Part shown: positions 1 to 7,839 of the stretch, piece by piece | Layout of the letters: each line of letters begins with the position of its first letter | Numbering within the stretch: position 1 is the stretch's first letter | Source: Nitrospirota bacterium | GTDB lineage: Bacteria; Nitrospirota; Thermodesulfovibrionia; Thermodesulfovibrionales; UBA9159 | DNA length: 64,000 bases | NCBI GenBank assembly: GCA_021790195.1 | Contig: JAJYIF010000015.1 | Coordinates: 23,852 to 87,851 of the forward strand | Reading direction: 5' to 3' | Notes under the pieces: generated by a model | Told to the model about the DNA's origin: nothing | What the model saw: the letters and a program-made list of their open reading frames with translations, nothing else | Database searches by the model: none | Program-made: the position numbers and the translations under genes

Positions 1-39
1 GCGTTAATCCTTGTTAATTTCGCCTCTCGCGGCTTGCCC

Positions 40-561
40 CTACCAACGATTGCTCCTATCATGAAAAAACGGCTTAGAATGGCTCTCCTGCGTTTCCGGC
101 ATCTTTCTTTCCTTCATGACCAACAAGGCATGAATTACCTTCTTAACGGTTTCCGTGTCGAGGAACCGAATGTCGGATACTTTGAAGGTTCTCAGAAGCC
201 ATACTCTCAGAGCCTTCTTCCTGTCCTTTTCGCCTCTCGCCCTTGATACTTCCTTCCATAGTGCCTCTATGAGTCTCAGTTGCGCTGGGCTGGCCATCCG
301 GGCCCGGCCCCCGAGCTTCTCATGGGTCAGCTTGCCCTCATGTTCTATCCATACGCCAAGAGCCTTGGCCATCTCTTCGAGGGTATTAACGAACGCCTCT
401 GCTTGCTCCCTCGTAAGGGCCTTAGAGGATGTGGCCGGATAGTAATGCTCGAATAATAGTTTCCTGTATGTTTCATCCGGCATTTTCATGGCGTTCTTGA
501 GGGCGTGAATCTTCTTGATCTGCGCTTTTTCTATCGGTTTTCTCACTACTGCCGCTTCCAC
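40..561 (-). CDS. GemA / Mu gp16-like early regulatory protein (DUF1018)
   Basis: This 173-residue protein has the layout of the Mu GemA/gp16 family: a helical N-terminal segment (KIHALKNAMKMPDETYRKLL) and a C-terminal half with the pattern ASPAQLRLIEALW followed by a tryptophan-rich helix pair. In Mu, GemA-type proteins modulate host functions during early lytic growth; the precise role here is unknown. The start is GTG at 561, chosen because a perfect AGGAGG (complement of 568-573) lies 6 bases upstream; an ATG two bases further up is in another frame. It is the last complete gene of the early operon before the window edge and follows the preceding gene by 3 bases. Confidence 0.75.
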   Translation of the reverse strand: MEAAVVRKPIEKAQIKKIHALKNAMKMPDETYRKLLFEHYYPATSSKALTREQAEAFVNTLEEMAKALGVWIEHEGKLTHEKLGGRARMASPAQLRLIEALWKEVSRARGEKDRKKALRVWLLRTFKVSDIRFLDTETVKKVIHALLVMKERKMPETQESHSKPFFHDRSNRW

Positions 562-564
562 ATT

Positions 565-879
565 TCACCTCCTAAGTGCACACTTCAGACAGGTTTTGTA
601 AAGTTTCACGGTCTCGGGATTACCTGCGCGAATACCTATCTTCCCGGCCTTAAGCCAGATCTCGGCGCACTTATTGGGCGAGATCGCGCCGAGCACGGGA
701 CAAACGACTTCTCCATTTTGGCCATATATTGCGGCAATCTTTGACTCAACCCTTTTCGTGTCTGCCGGATATTTCCCCTGGCATACGAGGTCTACTGTCG
801 TCCGCGATACCCCGAGTTCTTTGGCGACTTGCTTGGCCCCTTTGGCCTCAACTTCCTTCCGAAGAATCTCAATCCACAT
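565..879 (-). CDS. Phage HTH regulator, 104 aa
   Basis: The first 45 residues form a Cro/LacI-like helix-turn-helix (AKQVAKELGVSRTTVDLVCQG), so DNA binding is likely. The C-terminal half carries several cysteines, including CLKC near the end, that could bind a metal; this is only a suggestion from residue spacing. It overlaps the upstream gene by 11 bp and ends 3 bp before GemA, so it is part of the early operon. Small HTH proteins are common between transposase genes and gemA in Mu-like phages. No specific function is claimed. Confidence 0.7.
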   Translation of the reverse strand: MWIEILRKEVEAKGAKQVAKELGVSRTTVDLVCQGKYPADTKRVESKIAAIYGQNGEVVCPVLGAISPNKCAEIWLKAGKIGIRAGNPETVKLYKTCLKCALRR

Positions 880-1396
880 GAGATCCCTCCATTTTTCCCG
901 TCCTACCGGATCGCCTTCCGGCCTTCGGCCTTTTCGCTCCGGAGTCCTTCGCTATCGACCAGGTGACCTTAGGCCCTCCCATTCCATGGCACCTGATGTA
1001 ACCGAGATCCCGGTACGTCTTTGTGAATTCCCGGACATTATGCTCTGTCTGTCCGCAGATCGTCATCAGATCAAGCCTTGTGAATCGCCTGAGCGCCCTA
1101 ACGGTCCTCCACATTTTATCCCAACCGTTTTCTTTCTTCGCCGGTCGGGCAGCTGCGCGCTTATCGAGAAGCCTGGTATTGCGATAGCACATTTCATTCG
1201 CGGGCTTGCCTTTTTCATAAGTGGGAGACATCTCCCAGCACTTTACGCGGGTGATTAGACCTGCGCCTTCGAGCTTCCATAATCTGTGCCTTGCCTCGCT
1301 GCGGTTCTGCCCTGTTAATTCGACGATCTGCGAGAGCGTAAAAAACTGTGTGCTAAAGGAAAGGCAGGCGTTCATAACGTCTCTCAAGGTGCTCAT
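869..1396 (-). CDS. Winged-helix phage protein of unknown function
   Basis: This 175-residue protein looks like two winged-helix segments: residues about 15-55 (FTLSQIVELTGQNRSEARHRL then a WKLEGAGLITRV wing) and about 100-150 (FTRLDLMTICGQTEHNVREF, then an arginine-containing wing). The C-terminal 25 residues are very basic and probably disordered. Its start overlaps the stop of the MuB-like gene by 4 bp (ATGA-type coupling). A DNA-binding accessory role in replication or early regulation is inferred from fold and position; no named family is recognised. Confidence 0.65.
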   Translation of the reverse strand: MSTLRDVMNACLSFSTQFFTLSQIVELTGQNRSEARHRLWKLEGAGLITRVKCWEMSPTYEKGKPANEMCYRNTRLLDKRAAARPAKKENGWDKMWRTVRALRRFTRLDLMTICGQTEHNVREFTKTYRDLGYIRCHGMGGPKVTWSIAKDSGAKRPKAGRRSGRTGKMEGSHVD

Positions 1397-2076
1397 CTCT
1401 TAACACCGTTCAGATGTGCCGCGGTCACCTCTTTGAGGTTATTTGCCCTCGCAATCGCCTCGGCCTTATAGAGCATGATAATGATTCTCCGGAACCTGTT
1501 CGACTGCGAATGTATGTGTTCGACTGCATCACCGCTTAGTCTCACCTCACACATTTGATCCCCTATCGCTTTCACGTCTGCCAATGTCAGATCATGGAAT
1601 TTAACTATCTCAGAGAAGCGGTCATAGAGATGTTTAAACCTCATGAGTCTCTTGTCAGCCATACCCATGCCGATAAAGATTATGGGCGTGCCGGTCGTGT
1701 CGTGAATATCACGCAAGGTCTCAATGACCTTTGCATCTCCCGAAAGATAATCAACCTCGTCAAAGAAGAGAGCTCTCGGCCTGTCGTAGAGCATATCCAC
1801 GCATTGTCTGAAAAGTTCCGATACCCTCTTCGCGGGCTCTTCGCCGAGCTCGGCCACGATCTCTTCCAACAACCATTTGCCCGACATTAATTTCTTGACC
1901 CTGACAAGGACCCCGTCATTCTGCGCACACCACCATAAAGTCGTCTTTGTCTTGCCGAGTCCCGGTTCTCCATAGACAAGCGCCATGCCGGGGACACCGT
2001 CCTGGCGCTGCTGCAATCTGCTCATAGCGCCGGCAAACTCATTGACGTTTGATGTCTTTGCGAAAATCTTCTTCAT
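1393..2076 (-). CDS. MuB-like AAA ATPase, transposition target protein
   Basis: This 227-residue AAA ATPase has Walker A GEPGLGKT at residues 36-43 and Walker B ALFFDEVDY at about 102-110. It sits directly behind the transposase gene, as MuB does behind MuA. In the Mu system MuB binds target DNA in an ATP-dependent way, stimulates MuA and gives target immunity. The protein is shorter than Mu MuB (312 residues) and lacks an N-terminal HTH extension, so it resembles the compact MuB/TniB-type ATPases of many Mu-like phages. The gap to the transposase stop is 71 bp and contains a strong stem-loop. Confidence 0.8.
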   Translation of the reverse strand: MKKIFAKTSNVNEFAGAMSRLQQRQDGVPGMALVYGEPGLGKTKTTLWWCAQNDGVLVRVKKLMSGKWLLEEIVAELGEEPAKRVSELFRQCVDMLYDRPRALFFDEVDYLSGDAKVIETLRDIHDTTGTPIIFIGMGMADKRLMRFKHLYDRFSEIVKFHDLTLADVKAIGDQMCEVRLSGDAVEHIHSQSNRFRRIIIMLYKAEAIARANNLKEVTAAHLNGVKR

Positions 2077-2106
2077 GTGCTATACTCCTCTTAGCGTTTG
2101 AATTTT

Positions 2107-2132
2107 GGCTGTCCCAGGACAGCCTTTTTTTT
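2107..2132 (+). terminator. Stem-loop with T-tract between transposase and ATPase genes
   Basis: GGCTGTCC (2107-2114), a 2-base loop and GGACAGCC (2117-2124) form a perfect 8-bp stem followed by eight T residues on the plus strand. That is a classical intrinsic terminator read left to right, opposite to the early operon. Read on the minus strand the stem is followed by AAAATT, so it should not terminate early transcription efficiently; it could block antisense transcription or protect the mRNA. Confidence 0.7.
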
Positions 2133-2147
2133 GACATGAAGCCTTCC

Positions 2148-4379
2148 CTAATCGAAAACAGCTACCTTGCGGCCGCTTCCCATTTCCTCCTTTTGTTGAT
2201 CTTCGAAATAAGTGAAGAGCATCTTATAGAGATTTGATTTCTTGAATTCATCCCTAAAAAGCAGGTCTTCAGGTCCGTTAAATCCGTTTTCTAAATGCCA
2301 CTGGAATCTTTCGACTTCGCTCTTAAAGAAGGGTCTACCACAGGTGTCGCCTGCCGTATCAGGCACTTCCGTCTCGGGTTCGTTCGGCGTCTTGTCTGAC
2401 GCCGCGCATCTCAGCGCTTCGTCCGGAATTTTCTTTGTATCCCCTATTAACTTAATGTCGTTCTTTTCGAGCTTGTCCACTATTTTGGGGGACATGTTAA
2501 TGACGCGCTGCCAGTCGAATTCAACAGACTTGCCGAGGTTGTAGAATTCCTTAGCGTCCTGAACAGTCCGCTTCTCAAGTCTTTTTTGCTTTGCGATTTC
2601 ACGCTTCAATGTTTCCACGTCGTTGGCGTTTCCGAGGTGCTGCGCCATCGGATGCACGGAAGCGACACGGGTCGCAGCGCAAAGGTATTCACCATTCATG
2701 CTGTATACCTTGATGCTTGAAAGATCGAAGAGGCTGTATTTTATGACAGCGCTCACACGCAAACCGTAGAGAGCATCGTCGTAATATTCCTGCCCCAGGA
2801 AGGTAATACCGTTCCGGTTTATTGTCTTCACTTCCATGGCCATCATAAGGTCATCCAGCTCGGCGACGTTAACGCCCGGACCCTTGCCCTCGTCGAAGAC
2901 CTGGCCGATTGTCTTCCCTTCTACATGAGGACATGGCTGCTGCCGGTGCCACTCGTGCCAGGCGTCTATGATCCGGCAAGCTTCTTCTATTGTGGGGACG
3001 TAACCGCTCTTAATCGCGTTATGGAACTTTTCGTTGCGAAGAAACCAGGCGGGTTTATCGTCAATGCTTGTGCCGACAAAGCTGGGAACGAGGCGTTCGC
3101 ATGTATCTGAAAATTCCCTAAACCAACGCTCTATGATTTTTGAACGGGCATTATACGGCCTGGCGAAAACAGGCATAATGCCGAGTCTTCCGTAGAGACC
3201 GTAAAACCCCAATTCCTCAAAGCTCTCGGTTGAAGTGAAATAGCGTGCCCGCAGAGCTCGGCCGTTGTCCAGGTATGCAATCTCGGGCTTCTTGCCGAGA
3301 CAAATAATAGAATTCCTGAGAGCCGAGCTTACAGCCTGAATATTCTCTTCCGGCATGATCTCATATCCGGCCAAGTCGAAGCTTGCCCAATCCACATAAC
3401 CGACAAGAACGGCCCTGCAAGGTTTGCCGGTAAAAGGATTAAGGACCGCAAAATTAAGCCTATGACCGTCTGCGACGAGCACTTGTCCGACCTGAAGAAC
3501 CGAGGGGTCACGGACTATGAAGGGCTCAACCTTATCCCGAAGCGCCTTTTGCCCTTCCCGCAGAAACGTCCAAAGATCGTATCTCTTTGACTTGAAGTCC
3601 TCTGCAAACCTTCGAAAGGTCCGGTCTGCTTTAGATAAGGGTTTTCCATGACTTTTCAAATAGGTTTTGGTGAGGCGAGTCGCTGTCCCTATTCGGAGCT
3701 TTGCAGGATGAAGGAGAAGACGAAGGAAGACGCGTTGCTCCTCCGCATTCAGTTGAGTTCCTCCCTTATCCTTCAAGAAATAGCCTGGAACCAACTTGGT
3801 CCAGTCCAACGAATTGTCAAGAACCTCGGCCCATCGGTATAAGGTCCCGATGGAAAGAATATTACCGAGGATGTCGAATAGATTCTTGTAAGGAAGCCCG
3901 TTGTTGTAGGCGGACAAGAATTCGTCATCGGCGTCTGTCTTCCGGCTTGAGTTCTTGCGGTAGTCTTGCCACAGCCTGAGAAGATCCATCCTTGCCATGC
4001 CTATTTTCCTACCTTCTTCATGGATGCCGGTTGAAGGGCAGGCGGGGACAGCCGTCGCATGCTGCCCCGCCTCTGGGAAAGACTGAACGTTGGATTCCCC
4101 GGGGAAGGAAATATCCGGAGATTTATGCTCGTCCAACGCGGGCTTGCTGACACTGTGTGAAACGTGCGTAAAAAGAGATTGTATATCTGAGGGTAGATCG
4201 TTTAAGTGAAAAATCTCCGCTCTTTTGAATTTTGAGTTCACGGTCCCCGATGATCTCCAATTCTCCTTTTGCCTGCGCTTTCTGATGGCTTCATAAGAGA
4301 CGCCTTTAAGCCCCGCGATTTTTGAAAGGGTGAGTGTTACTTGTTGTTTTTTCGTAGTAGTACGCTGTTCATTTTCCAT
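2148..4379 (-). CDS. MuA-like DDE transposase
   Basis: This 743-residue protein catalyses strand transfer of the phage ends. The DDE residues are visible: D304 (VADGH), D371 (YLDNG) and E417 (IIERWF). The D-D distance of 67 equals that of MuA (D269/D336). The N-terminus has a MuA-type end-binding HTH (LSKIAGLKGVSYEAIRKRR), and the region after the core is a beta-barrel followed by a charged tail. The open frame extends to 4490, but the start at 4379 is preferred: it has an AAGGA ribosome site about 8 bases upstream and overlaps the preceding small gene by 11 bp. MuA is 663 residues; the excess lies in the linker after the N-terminal HTH. Confidence 0.93.
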   Translation of the reverse strand: MENEQRTTTKKQQVTLTLSKIAGLKGVSYEAIRKRRQKENWRSSGTVNSKFKRAEIFHLNDLPSDIQSLFTHVSHSVSKPALDEHKSPDISFPGESNVQSFPEAGQHATAVPACPSTGIHEEGRKIGMARMDLLRLWQDYRKNSSRKTDADDEFLSAYNNGLPYKNLFDILGNILSIGTLYRWAEVLDNSLDWTKLVPGYFLKDKGGTQLNAEEQRVFLRLLLHPAKLRIGTATRLTKTYLKSHGKPLSKADRTFRRFAEDFKSKRYDLWTFLREGQKALRDKVEPFIVRDPSVLQVGQVLVADGHRLNFAVLNPFTGKPCRAVLVGYVDWASFDLAGYEIMPEENIQAVSSALRNSIICLGKKPEIAYLDNGRALRARYFTSTESFEELGFYGLYGRLGIMPVFARPYNARSKIIERWFREFSDTCERLVPSFVGTSIDDKPAWFLRNEKFHNAIKSGYVPTIEEACRIIDAWHEWHRQQPCPHVEGKTIGQVFDEGKGPGVNVAELDDLMMAMEVKTINRNGITFLGQEYYDDALYGLRVSAVIKYSLFDLSSIKVYSMNGEYLCAATRVASVHPMAQHLGNANDVETLKREIAKQKRLEKRTVQDAKEFYNLGKSVEFDWQRVINMSPKIVDKLEKNDIKLIGDTKKIPDEALRCAASDKTPNEPETEVPDTAGDTCGRPFFKSEVERFQWHLENGFNGPEDLLFRDEFKKSNLYKMLFTYFEDQQKEEMGSGRKVAVFD

Positions 4380-4608
4380 AGGTAGCATCCTTATAGAAGT
4401 TCCAAAAGCGTCCCACAGAGGACTGGCTCGTTCTGAATTCGGGAATTGTATTGTTGAGCCTCGCAGCGACATCTTCATATGTGTGGCCATCCGCTAACAT
4501 TTCTATGGCAATTTTGAAGGCTCTTCTATTGCGTAAGATAGGGCAAGAACTTCTTCGGTTAAGGCTCTTCTCTCTGAGAAAAAACATCTTCTCGGCATAT
4601 TTAGACAT
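4369..4608 (-). CDS. Small phage HTH protein, 79 aa
   Basis: A short basic protein with a likely helix-turn-helix (FKIAIEMLADGHTYEDVAARLNN, followed by FRTSQSSVGRFW). It overlaps the CII-like gene by 8 bp and the transposase start by 11 bp, so it is translated as part of the early operon. Similar short HTH proteins sit ahead of transposase genes in Mu-like phages, but no specific family is assigned. The 11-bp overlap with the transposase suggests translational coupling. Confidence 0.6.
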   Translation of the reverse strand: MSKYAEKMFFLREKSLNRRSSCPILRNRRAFKIAIEMLADGHTYEDVAARLNNTIPEFRTSQSSVGRFWNFYKDATYGK

Positions 4609-5245
4609 GCGCAGCCTCCTTGCTTTCGCCTTTGCCCTTCTTGCCCTTCGCGGCCGGATCCTTTATTCCGAACCAGAATGAACGCTGTGTTCCCGGAGAA
4701 ATCATTGTTTCCAGGAGCCTTTTGAGCATTAAGCGAGTTTTTTCCATCTGCAAGATACTTCTCATGAACACTTCTTCGACCGCTGTCATTGCCTCAAGAG
4801 AGGCCGCTGCCTGATAAGTGTTTGAGAGAGTCTCGATGAATCGCGTCGCCTGCTTTAAACAACGGACGATTTCTTCAAATACGTCTTCTTCCGCACACTC
4901 TCCGATAGCATCAATGGCTGCCCGTGGGGTCATCAGCATTCCCGCCTGGTAGCCGATCCATTGGATTATTTCGTGGTTGTCAATGTGGTTACAGATTTGA
5001 AGGGCTTTCTCTATAGAGATTGGCGTTTCGCCGCTGCAATAGCGGTATATGCCTTTCCCGGCGCTCTTTTCATCATCGCCGTTGCCGAGTCCGACAGCGC
5101 GTCCGAGTTCGGTTTTCAAATCGCTTTTCTTCGGTGGCGGCAACCCCTTTTCTATTCGGCGCCGGCGTTCCCTCTCACACCACTCATCGATGACCTCATC
5201 AAGAATTTCGTGCGCATTTCTGTACTCCTTGAATCGGCTATTCAT
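4601..5245 (-). CDS. Phage CII-like regulatory protein
   Basis: This 214-residue protein has a central segment (YRYCSGETPISIEKALQICNH, then an HEIIQWIGYQAG helix) that resembles the phage CII/CP76 regulatory family, which binds DNA and acts in early lysis-lysogeny control. The assignment rests on this pattern only. The frame stays open to 5293, but ATG at 5245 is preferred because an AGGTG lies 5 bases upstream. The N-terminus contains a very basic run (ERERRRRIEKG). It lies between the Ner-like gene and the small HTH gene of the early operon. Confidence 0.55.
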   Translation of the reverse strand: MNSRFKEYRNAHEILDEVIDEWCERERRRRIEKGLPPPKKSDLKTELGRAVGLGNGDDEKSAGKGIYRYCSGETPISIEKALQICNHIDNHEIIQWIGYQAGMLMTPRAAIDAIGECAEEDVFEEIVRCLKQATRFIETLSNTYQAAASLEAMTAVEEVFMRSILQMEKTRLMLKRLLETMISPGTQRSFWFGIKDPAAKGKKGKGESKEAAHV

Positions 5246-5335
5246 AAGCGCACCTGAAAAACCCGGAATTATTGACGTTGACCAGGTAGGCAAAAAATTT
5301 TATACTGTCAGCATGACAGCGAGATTTCTCTATTA

Positions 5336-5515
5336 TCATGCTTTTCCTCCGTGTTCCCGCAGGATGTCCTCTATTGCCTTCTCAACGCGCCTTGACCTTG
5401 CAGTTCCTGAGACGATCTTGCAGACGGTTGATGCCGAAACGCCGAGAGAGCGTGCAATAGCAACTTGCTTAATTCCTTTTTCCACTAAAAGAGCTTTAAC
5501 TTTTCTATCTTTCAT
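5336..5515 (-). CDS. Ner-like HTH regulator, 59 aa
   Basis: This gene is short. From ATG at 5515 the minus strand encodes 59 residues beginning MKDRKVKALLVEKGIKQVAI, with a clean HTH (IKQVAIARSLGVSASTVCKIVSG) and a basic tail. Its place, first gene of the early operon and divergent from the repressor, is that of Ner in Mu, a negative regulator of early transcription and repressor expression. Function is inferred from position and HTH. About 90 bp separate it from the downstream CII-like gene, and 90 bp from the repressor start. Confidence 0.7.
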   Translation of the reverse strand: MKDRKVKALLVEKGIKQVAIARSLGVSASTVCKIVSGTARSRRVEKAIEDILREHGGKA

Positions 5516-5605
5516 TGGTCTCTTTTTTTATTCTGTTAATGCAATTTCTTACATAATAGAGAGTTTTCGCTATAATGTCAAGAGAAATATCGCTATAAGG
5601 CTTGT
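5516..5605. promoter_or_regulatory. Divergent early/repressor control region
   Basis: The 90-bp gap between the Ner-like gene and the repressor contains the 9-mer TCGCTATAA twice in direct orientation (5567-5575 and 5590-5598, 23 bp apart), each preceded by AGAG. The first copy overlaps a TATAAT-like -10 box. This is the expected place for operators bound by the repressor or Ner and for the divergent promoters. Operator function is inferred. Confidence 0.5.
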
Positions 5606-6805
5606 ATGGGTACTCCCGGTAAGAGACTAAGACAGCTTAGAGACGTTCTCGGTTGGACCCAAGCGGACTTAGGGGAGAAACTGGGTTTGTCTTGGTATCA
5701 GATTAAAGATATGGAAACAGGCAAGGTAAGGATTACGCCACCCATTGCAAAGTTGCTTTCTTATGAGACAAACGCTAATGCTAAGTGGCTTCTAACCGGT
5801 GAAGGCAATATGTTTGAGGAGAAGACCATGTCTGACCTTACGCGCGACGTCCAAATAGCCGAGATTCTTCGCTTGCTTAGAGACGATCCTAACGCAAAAC
5901 AACTTATATTTCAACTATTGCAGGGCCGGGAAGGAGAAAGGCGCGCATTGGCTTCTTTGCAATCGCACATCGGTTCAGATAAGGAATTTAGATGGGATGA
6001 AATAAGAAGATTGTTGGGTGTTCAGCCCGATGTCTTTAAGTTTACTTACGAAACCGAAGAGCTTAAGCTTGCACATAAGAGAATGAAAATGGCGATTAGG
6101 ACGCATTCCAACTTTGCACTTGTTGGAGCATCGGGCAGTGGGAAGACAGTTATAATAGATTCGTTCGAACATAAGACCGGGGGATCCAACATTCTATCTA
6201 TTAAGACTTATGGAGATCACAACTTTTACGCTGGCTTGATAGTCGGAGTGGACGGAGAACATGTGAGGCTCTCTCGTAAAATGAGTGATCGAAGACTGCA
6301 GGCGATAAAGCTTCTCAGTAGGGTGAAGCCGAAGAAAGTCGCTCTTATAATTGAAGAAGCACATTATGCATCGGAAGATGCATTACTTGATATGATTTCT
6401 TTCCAGCAGGGACCTGATGCAGAGAACCTCTCCTTATTTTTTGTCGGTCAATTAACATCGAAGCTAACCGATTTACCGAATTGCGAAATATTTAAATTGA
6501 ACAGATTAAGCGCCAATGATATTAAGAAATATGTAAGAGAAGTGTCCAAGAGATCAGGGAATAAACTTCCCCCATCTGTACCTGTTGCGGTATTCGAAGG
6601 AGCAAGGGACTTCATCGATGTACAGGATCGCTATTTGGAGTATGCATGGAAGACTGTTTCACTATCTAATAAGAAAATAATCTCTGAAACTTCATCCGCA
6701 GTAAAACCCTATAAGGATCATGATGAATATATGAATTCGTTGCCGCCCGATCAGGTTGAAATAAATCCAATAACTGGAGAGAAGCGAGTTAAGCGGGATA
6801 TATAG
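5606..6805 (+). CDS. XRE-type repressor fused to MuB/TniB-like AAA ATPase
   Basis: This 399-residue protein has two parts. Residues 1-70 are a Cro/CI-type HTH that ends in the phage-repressor hallmark WLLTGEG (61-67). Residues about 140-350 form an AAA ATPase with Walker A GASGSGKT (174-181) and Walker B VALIIEEAHYA (about 245-255), resembling the MuB/TniB/ExeA group. Position and direction, divergent from the Ner-like gene at the end of the element, are those of the Mu c repressor. The combination suggests a repressor whose DNA binding is tied to ATP or to the transposition machinery, in addition to the separate MuB-like ATPase at 1393-2076. The ribosome site is weak. The sequence is AT-richer than the chromosomal genes. 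Confidence 0.75.
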   Translation: MGTPGKRLRQLRDVLGWTQADLGEKLGLSWYQIKDMETGKVRITPPIAKLLSYETNANAKWLLTGEGNMFEEKTMSDLTRDVQIAEILRLLRDDPNAKQLIFQLLQGREGERRALASLQSHIGSDKEFRWDEIRRLLGVQPDVFKFTYETEELKLAHKRMKMAIRTHSNFALVGASGSGKTVIIDSFEHKTGGSNILSIKTYGDHNFYAGLIVGVDGEHVRLSRKMSDRRLQAIKLLSRVKPKKVALIIEEAHYASEDALLDMISFQQGPDAENLSLFFVGQLTSKLTDLPNCEIFKLNRLSANDIKKYVREVSKRSGNKLPPSVPVAVFEGARDFIDVQDRYLEYAWKTVSLSNKKIISETSSAVKPYKDHDEYMNSLPPDQVEINPITGEKRVKRDI

Positions 6806-6828
6806 ACGAATATGATGAGGAGGGGAAG

Positions 6829-7515
6829 ATGAAGAAAGTTTTATTGTCCGTGCCATTAATATTATTCTTTGGCTGTGTCGGAGCCCCACTGCGAGCGGTA
6901 GCGCCGGACTTTGAAAAGGTGGATACATATAATGTGGGACAAATTCAGGAGAAGTCTGTAGGTGAGGCTATGGTTTATGATCTCGCTGCACGCTTCCTGC
7001 CGGGTTTTGTCTCCGTGAAGGACTATCAAGTACCTGGCATCCTCGGTATAACCTATCCTCTCATTAAGGTAGGATACGAGTGCGCTACAGTGGGATCACT
7101 TGAGAATGGCGATTATGTTTGTTCCTTGCAAGATAAACCCACCGTGTTTAATGGGGAGCGGGTCAACTGGGCTTACTGTCTGGTAATAGATAAGAATGGC
7201 AGTCCCTACGGTGATACTGCATGCAATCCTGTCCATGTTCGTGAATGGGGCGAGCGGCCGCAAATCTTTCGGACTTCAAAGATATATCAGGAAGGCTCGT
7301 TTAAGAGAGAATTGATCTATAATGGACGGTCGAAAGATGTGCTCAAGTTACAATATCGAGAGTTCAATAATAGTTTTGCGCGACCTGCTTTTTACCAAGA
7401 TCTCATTTACGATCTTTCCGAGTCAAAGGTTATAGGGTTCAAAGGTATGCAGATTGAGATACTGGAAGCCACCAACTCGACCATTAAATTCATAGTGAAA
7501 TCAAAAATGAATTGA
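6829..7515 (+). CDS. Prophage-carried lipoprotein of unknown function
   Basis: The 228-residue product starts with a lipoprotein signal (MKKVLLSVPLILFFGC; lipobox FFGC, Cys16), so it is probably an outer- or inner-membrane lipoprotein. The mature part is rich in beta strands and contains four cysteines (around ECATVG, DYVC, WAYC and TACNP) that could form disulfides. No family is recognised. It has a strong GAGGAGGGG ribosome site and lies 23 bp after the repressor gene, inside the element end, which is the usual place for lysogenic-conversion cargo. Superinfection exclusion or surface change are possible roles, not shown by the sequence. Confidence 0.7.
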   Translation: MKKVLLSVPLILFFGCVGAPLRAVAPDFEKVDTYNVGQIQEKSVGEAMVYDLAARFLPGFVSVKDYQVPGILGITYPLIKVGYECATVGSLENGDYVCSLQDKPTVFNGERVNWAYCLVIDKNGSPYGDTACNPVHVREWGERPQIFRTSKIYQEGSFKRELIYNGRSKDVLKLQYREFNNSFARPAFYQDLIYDLSESKVIGFKGMQIEILEATNSTIKFIVKSKMN

Positions 7516-7783
7516 TCGCGGCCGCGTAAAAATATTATCCGTGGGTGCCGGACCGGCAGGTTCTTCGAATAGACGAGAGACCAATATGAGATGGAGGGGA
7601 AAGCCGGGAAGGGGATCGGCGTGGTTGCCCTTTGGTCTACCGGAAGTTGCTACTTGAAGCGTTTGCTTCGGGGTCTTCGACTCCTCGCTGACAAGACCAA
7701 AGACCGGACAGAAACAGAATCAAAAGAGGATTGAAATCCCTAGAACTGACGGGTATTCCCCGGTATTCCCGCTTATCGTACCC
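7516..7783. other. Non-coding end segment of the prophage
   Basis: About 270 bp between the lipoprotein stop and the terminal repeats hold no convincing ORF. Visible elements are a GATCGCGGCCGC palindrome-like start, a repeated GGTATTCCC (7752-7760 and 7762-7770), and a GGACAG-containing segment near 7707 that weakly resembles the terminal repeat in the opposite direction. The last could be an internal transposase site, but the match is loose. Confidence 0.4.
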
Positions 7784-7827
7784 CTTTTTCTCAAATTGCC
7801 TGTCACTTTTTCTTAAAGTTACTGTCA
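7784..7827 (-). repeat. Two adjacent 22-bp direct repeats: putative MuA-like end-binding sites
   Basis: Read on the minus strand from 7827, two 22-bp units follow each other without a gap: TGACAGTAACTTTAAGAAAAAG-type (7827-7806) and TGACAGGCAATTTGAGAAAAAG-type (7805-7784). They share TGACAG, the central TTT or ATTT step and the AGAAAAAG tail. Mu ends carry 22-bp transposase sites with an A-rich tail and begin with TG, so this pair fits the left-end sites. Function is inferred from sequence form, position next to the repressor end and exact 22-bp phasing. Confidence 0.75.
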
Positions 7828-7839
7828 ATAAACATTGGA

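Larger units (their letters stand above)
1..7827. mobile_element. Mu-like transposable prophage, early end (partial)
   Basis: The stretch contains the hallmark early set of a Mu-type phage: a divergent repressor, a Ner-like regulator, a DDE transposase with MuA spacing, an AAA ATPase directly after it, and a GemA-family protein. The early operon is read on the minus strand and leaves the window at position 1, so the late genes and the other end are not visible. The right boundary is placed at 7827, where two adjacent 22-bp direct repeats end in TGTCA on the plus strand (5'-TGACAG when read into the element). The neighbouring restriction gene stops 12 bp beyond. The boundary is inferred; the target-site duplication cannot be checked here. 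Confidence 0.85.
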
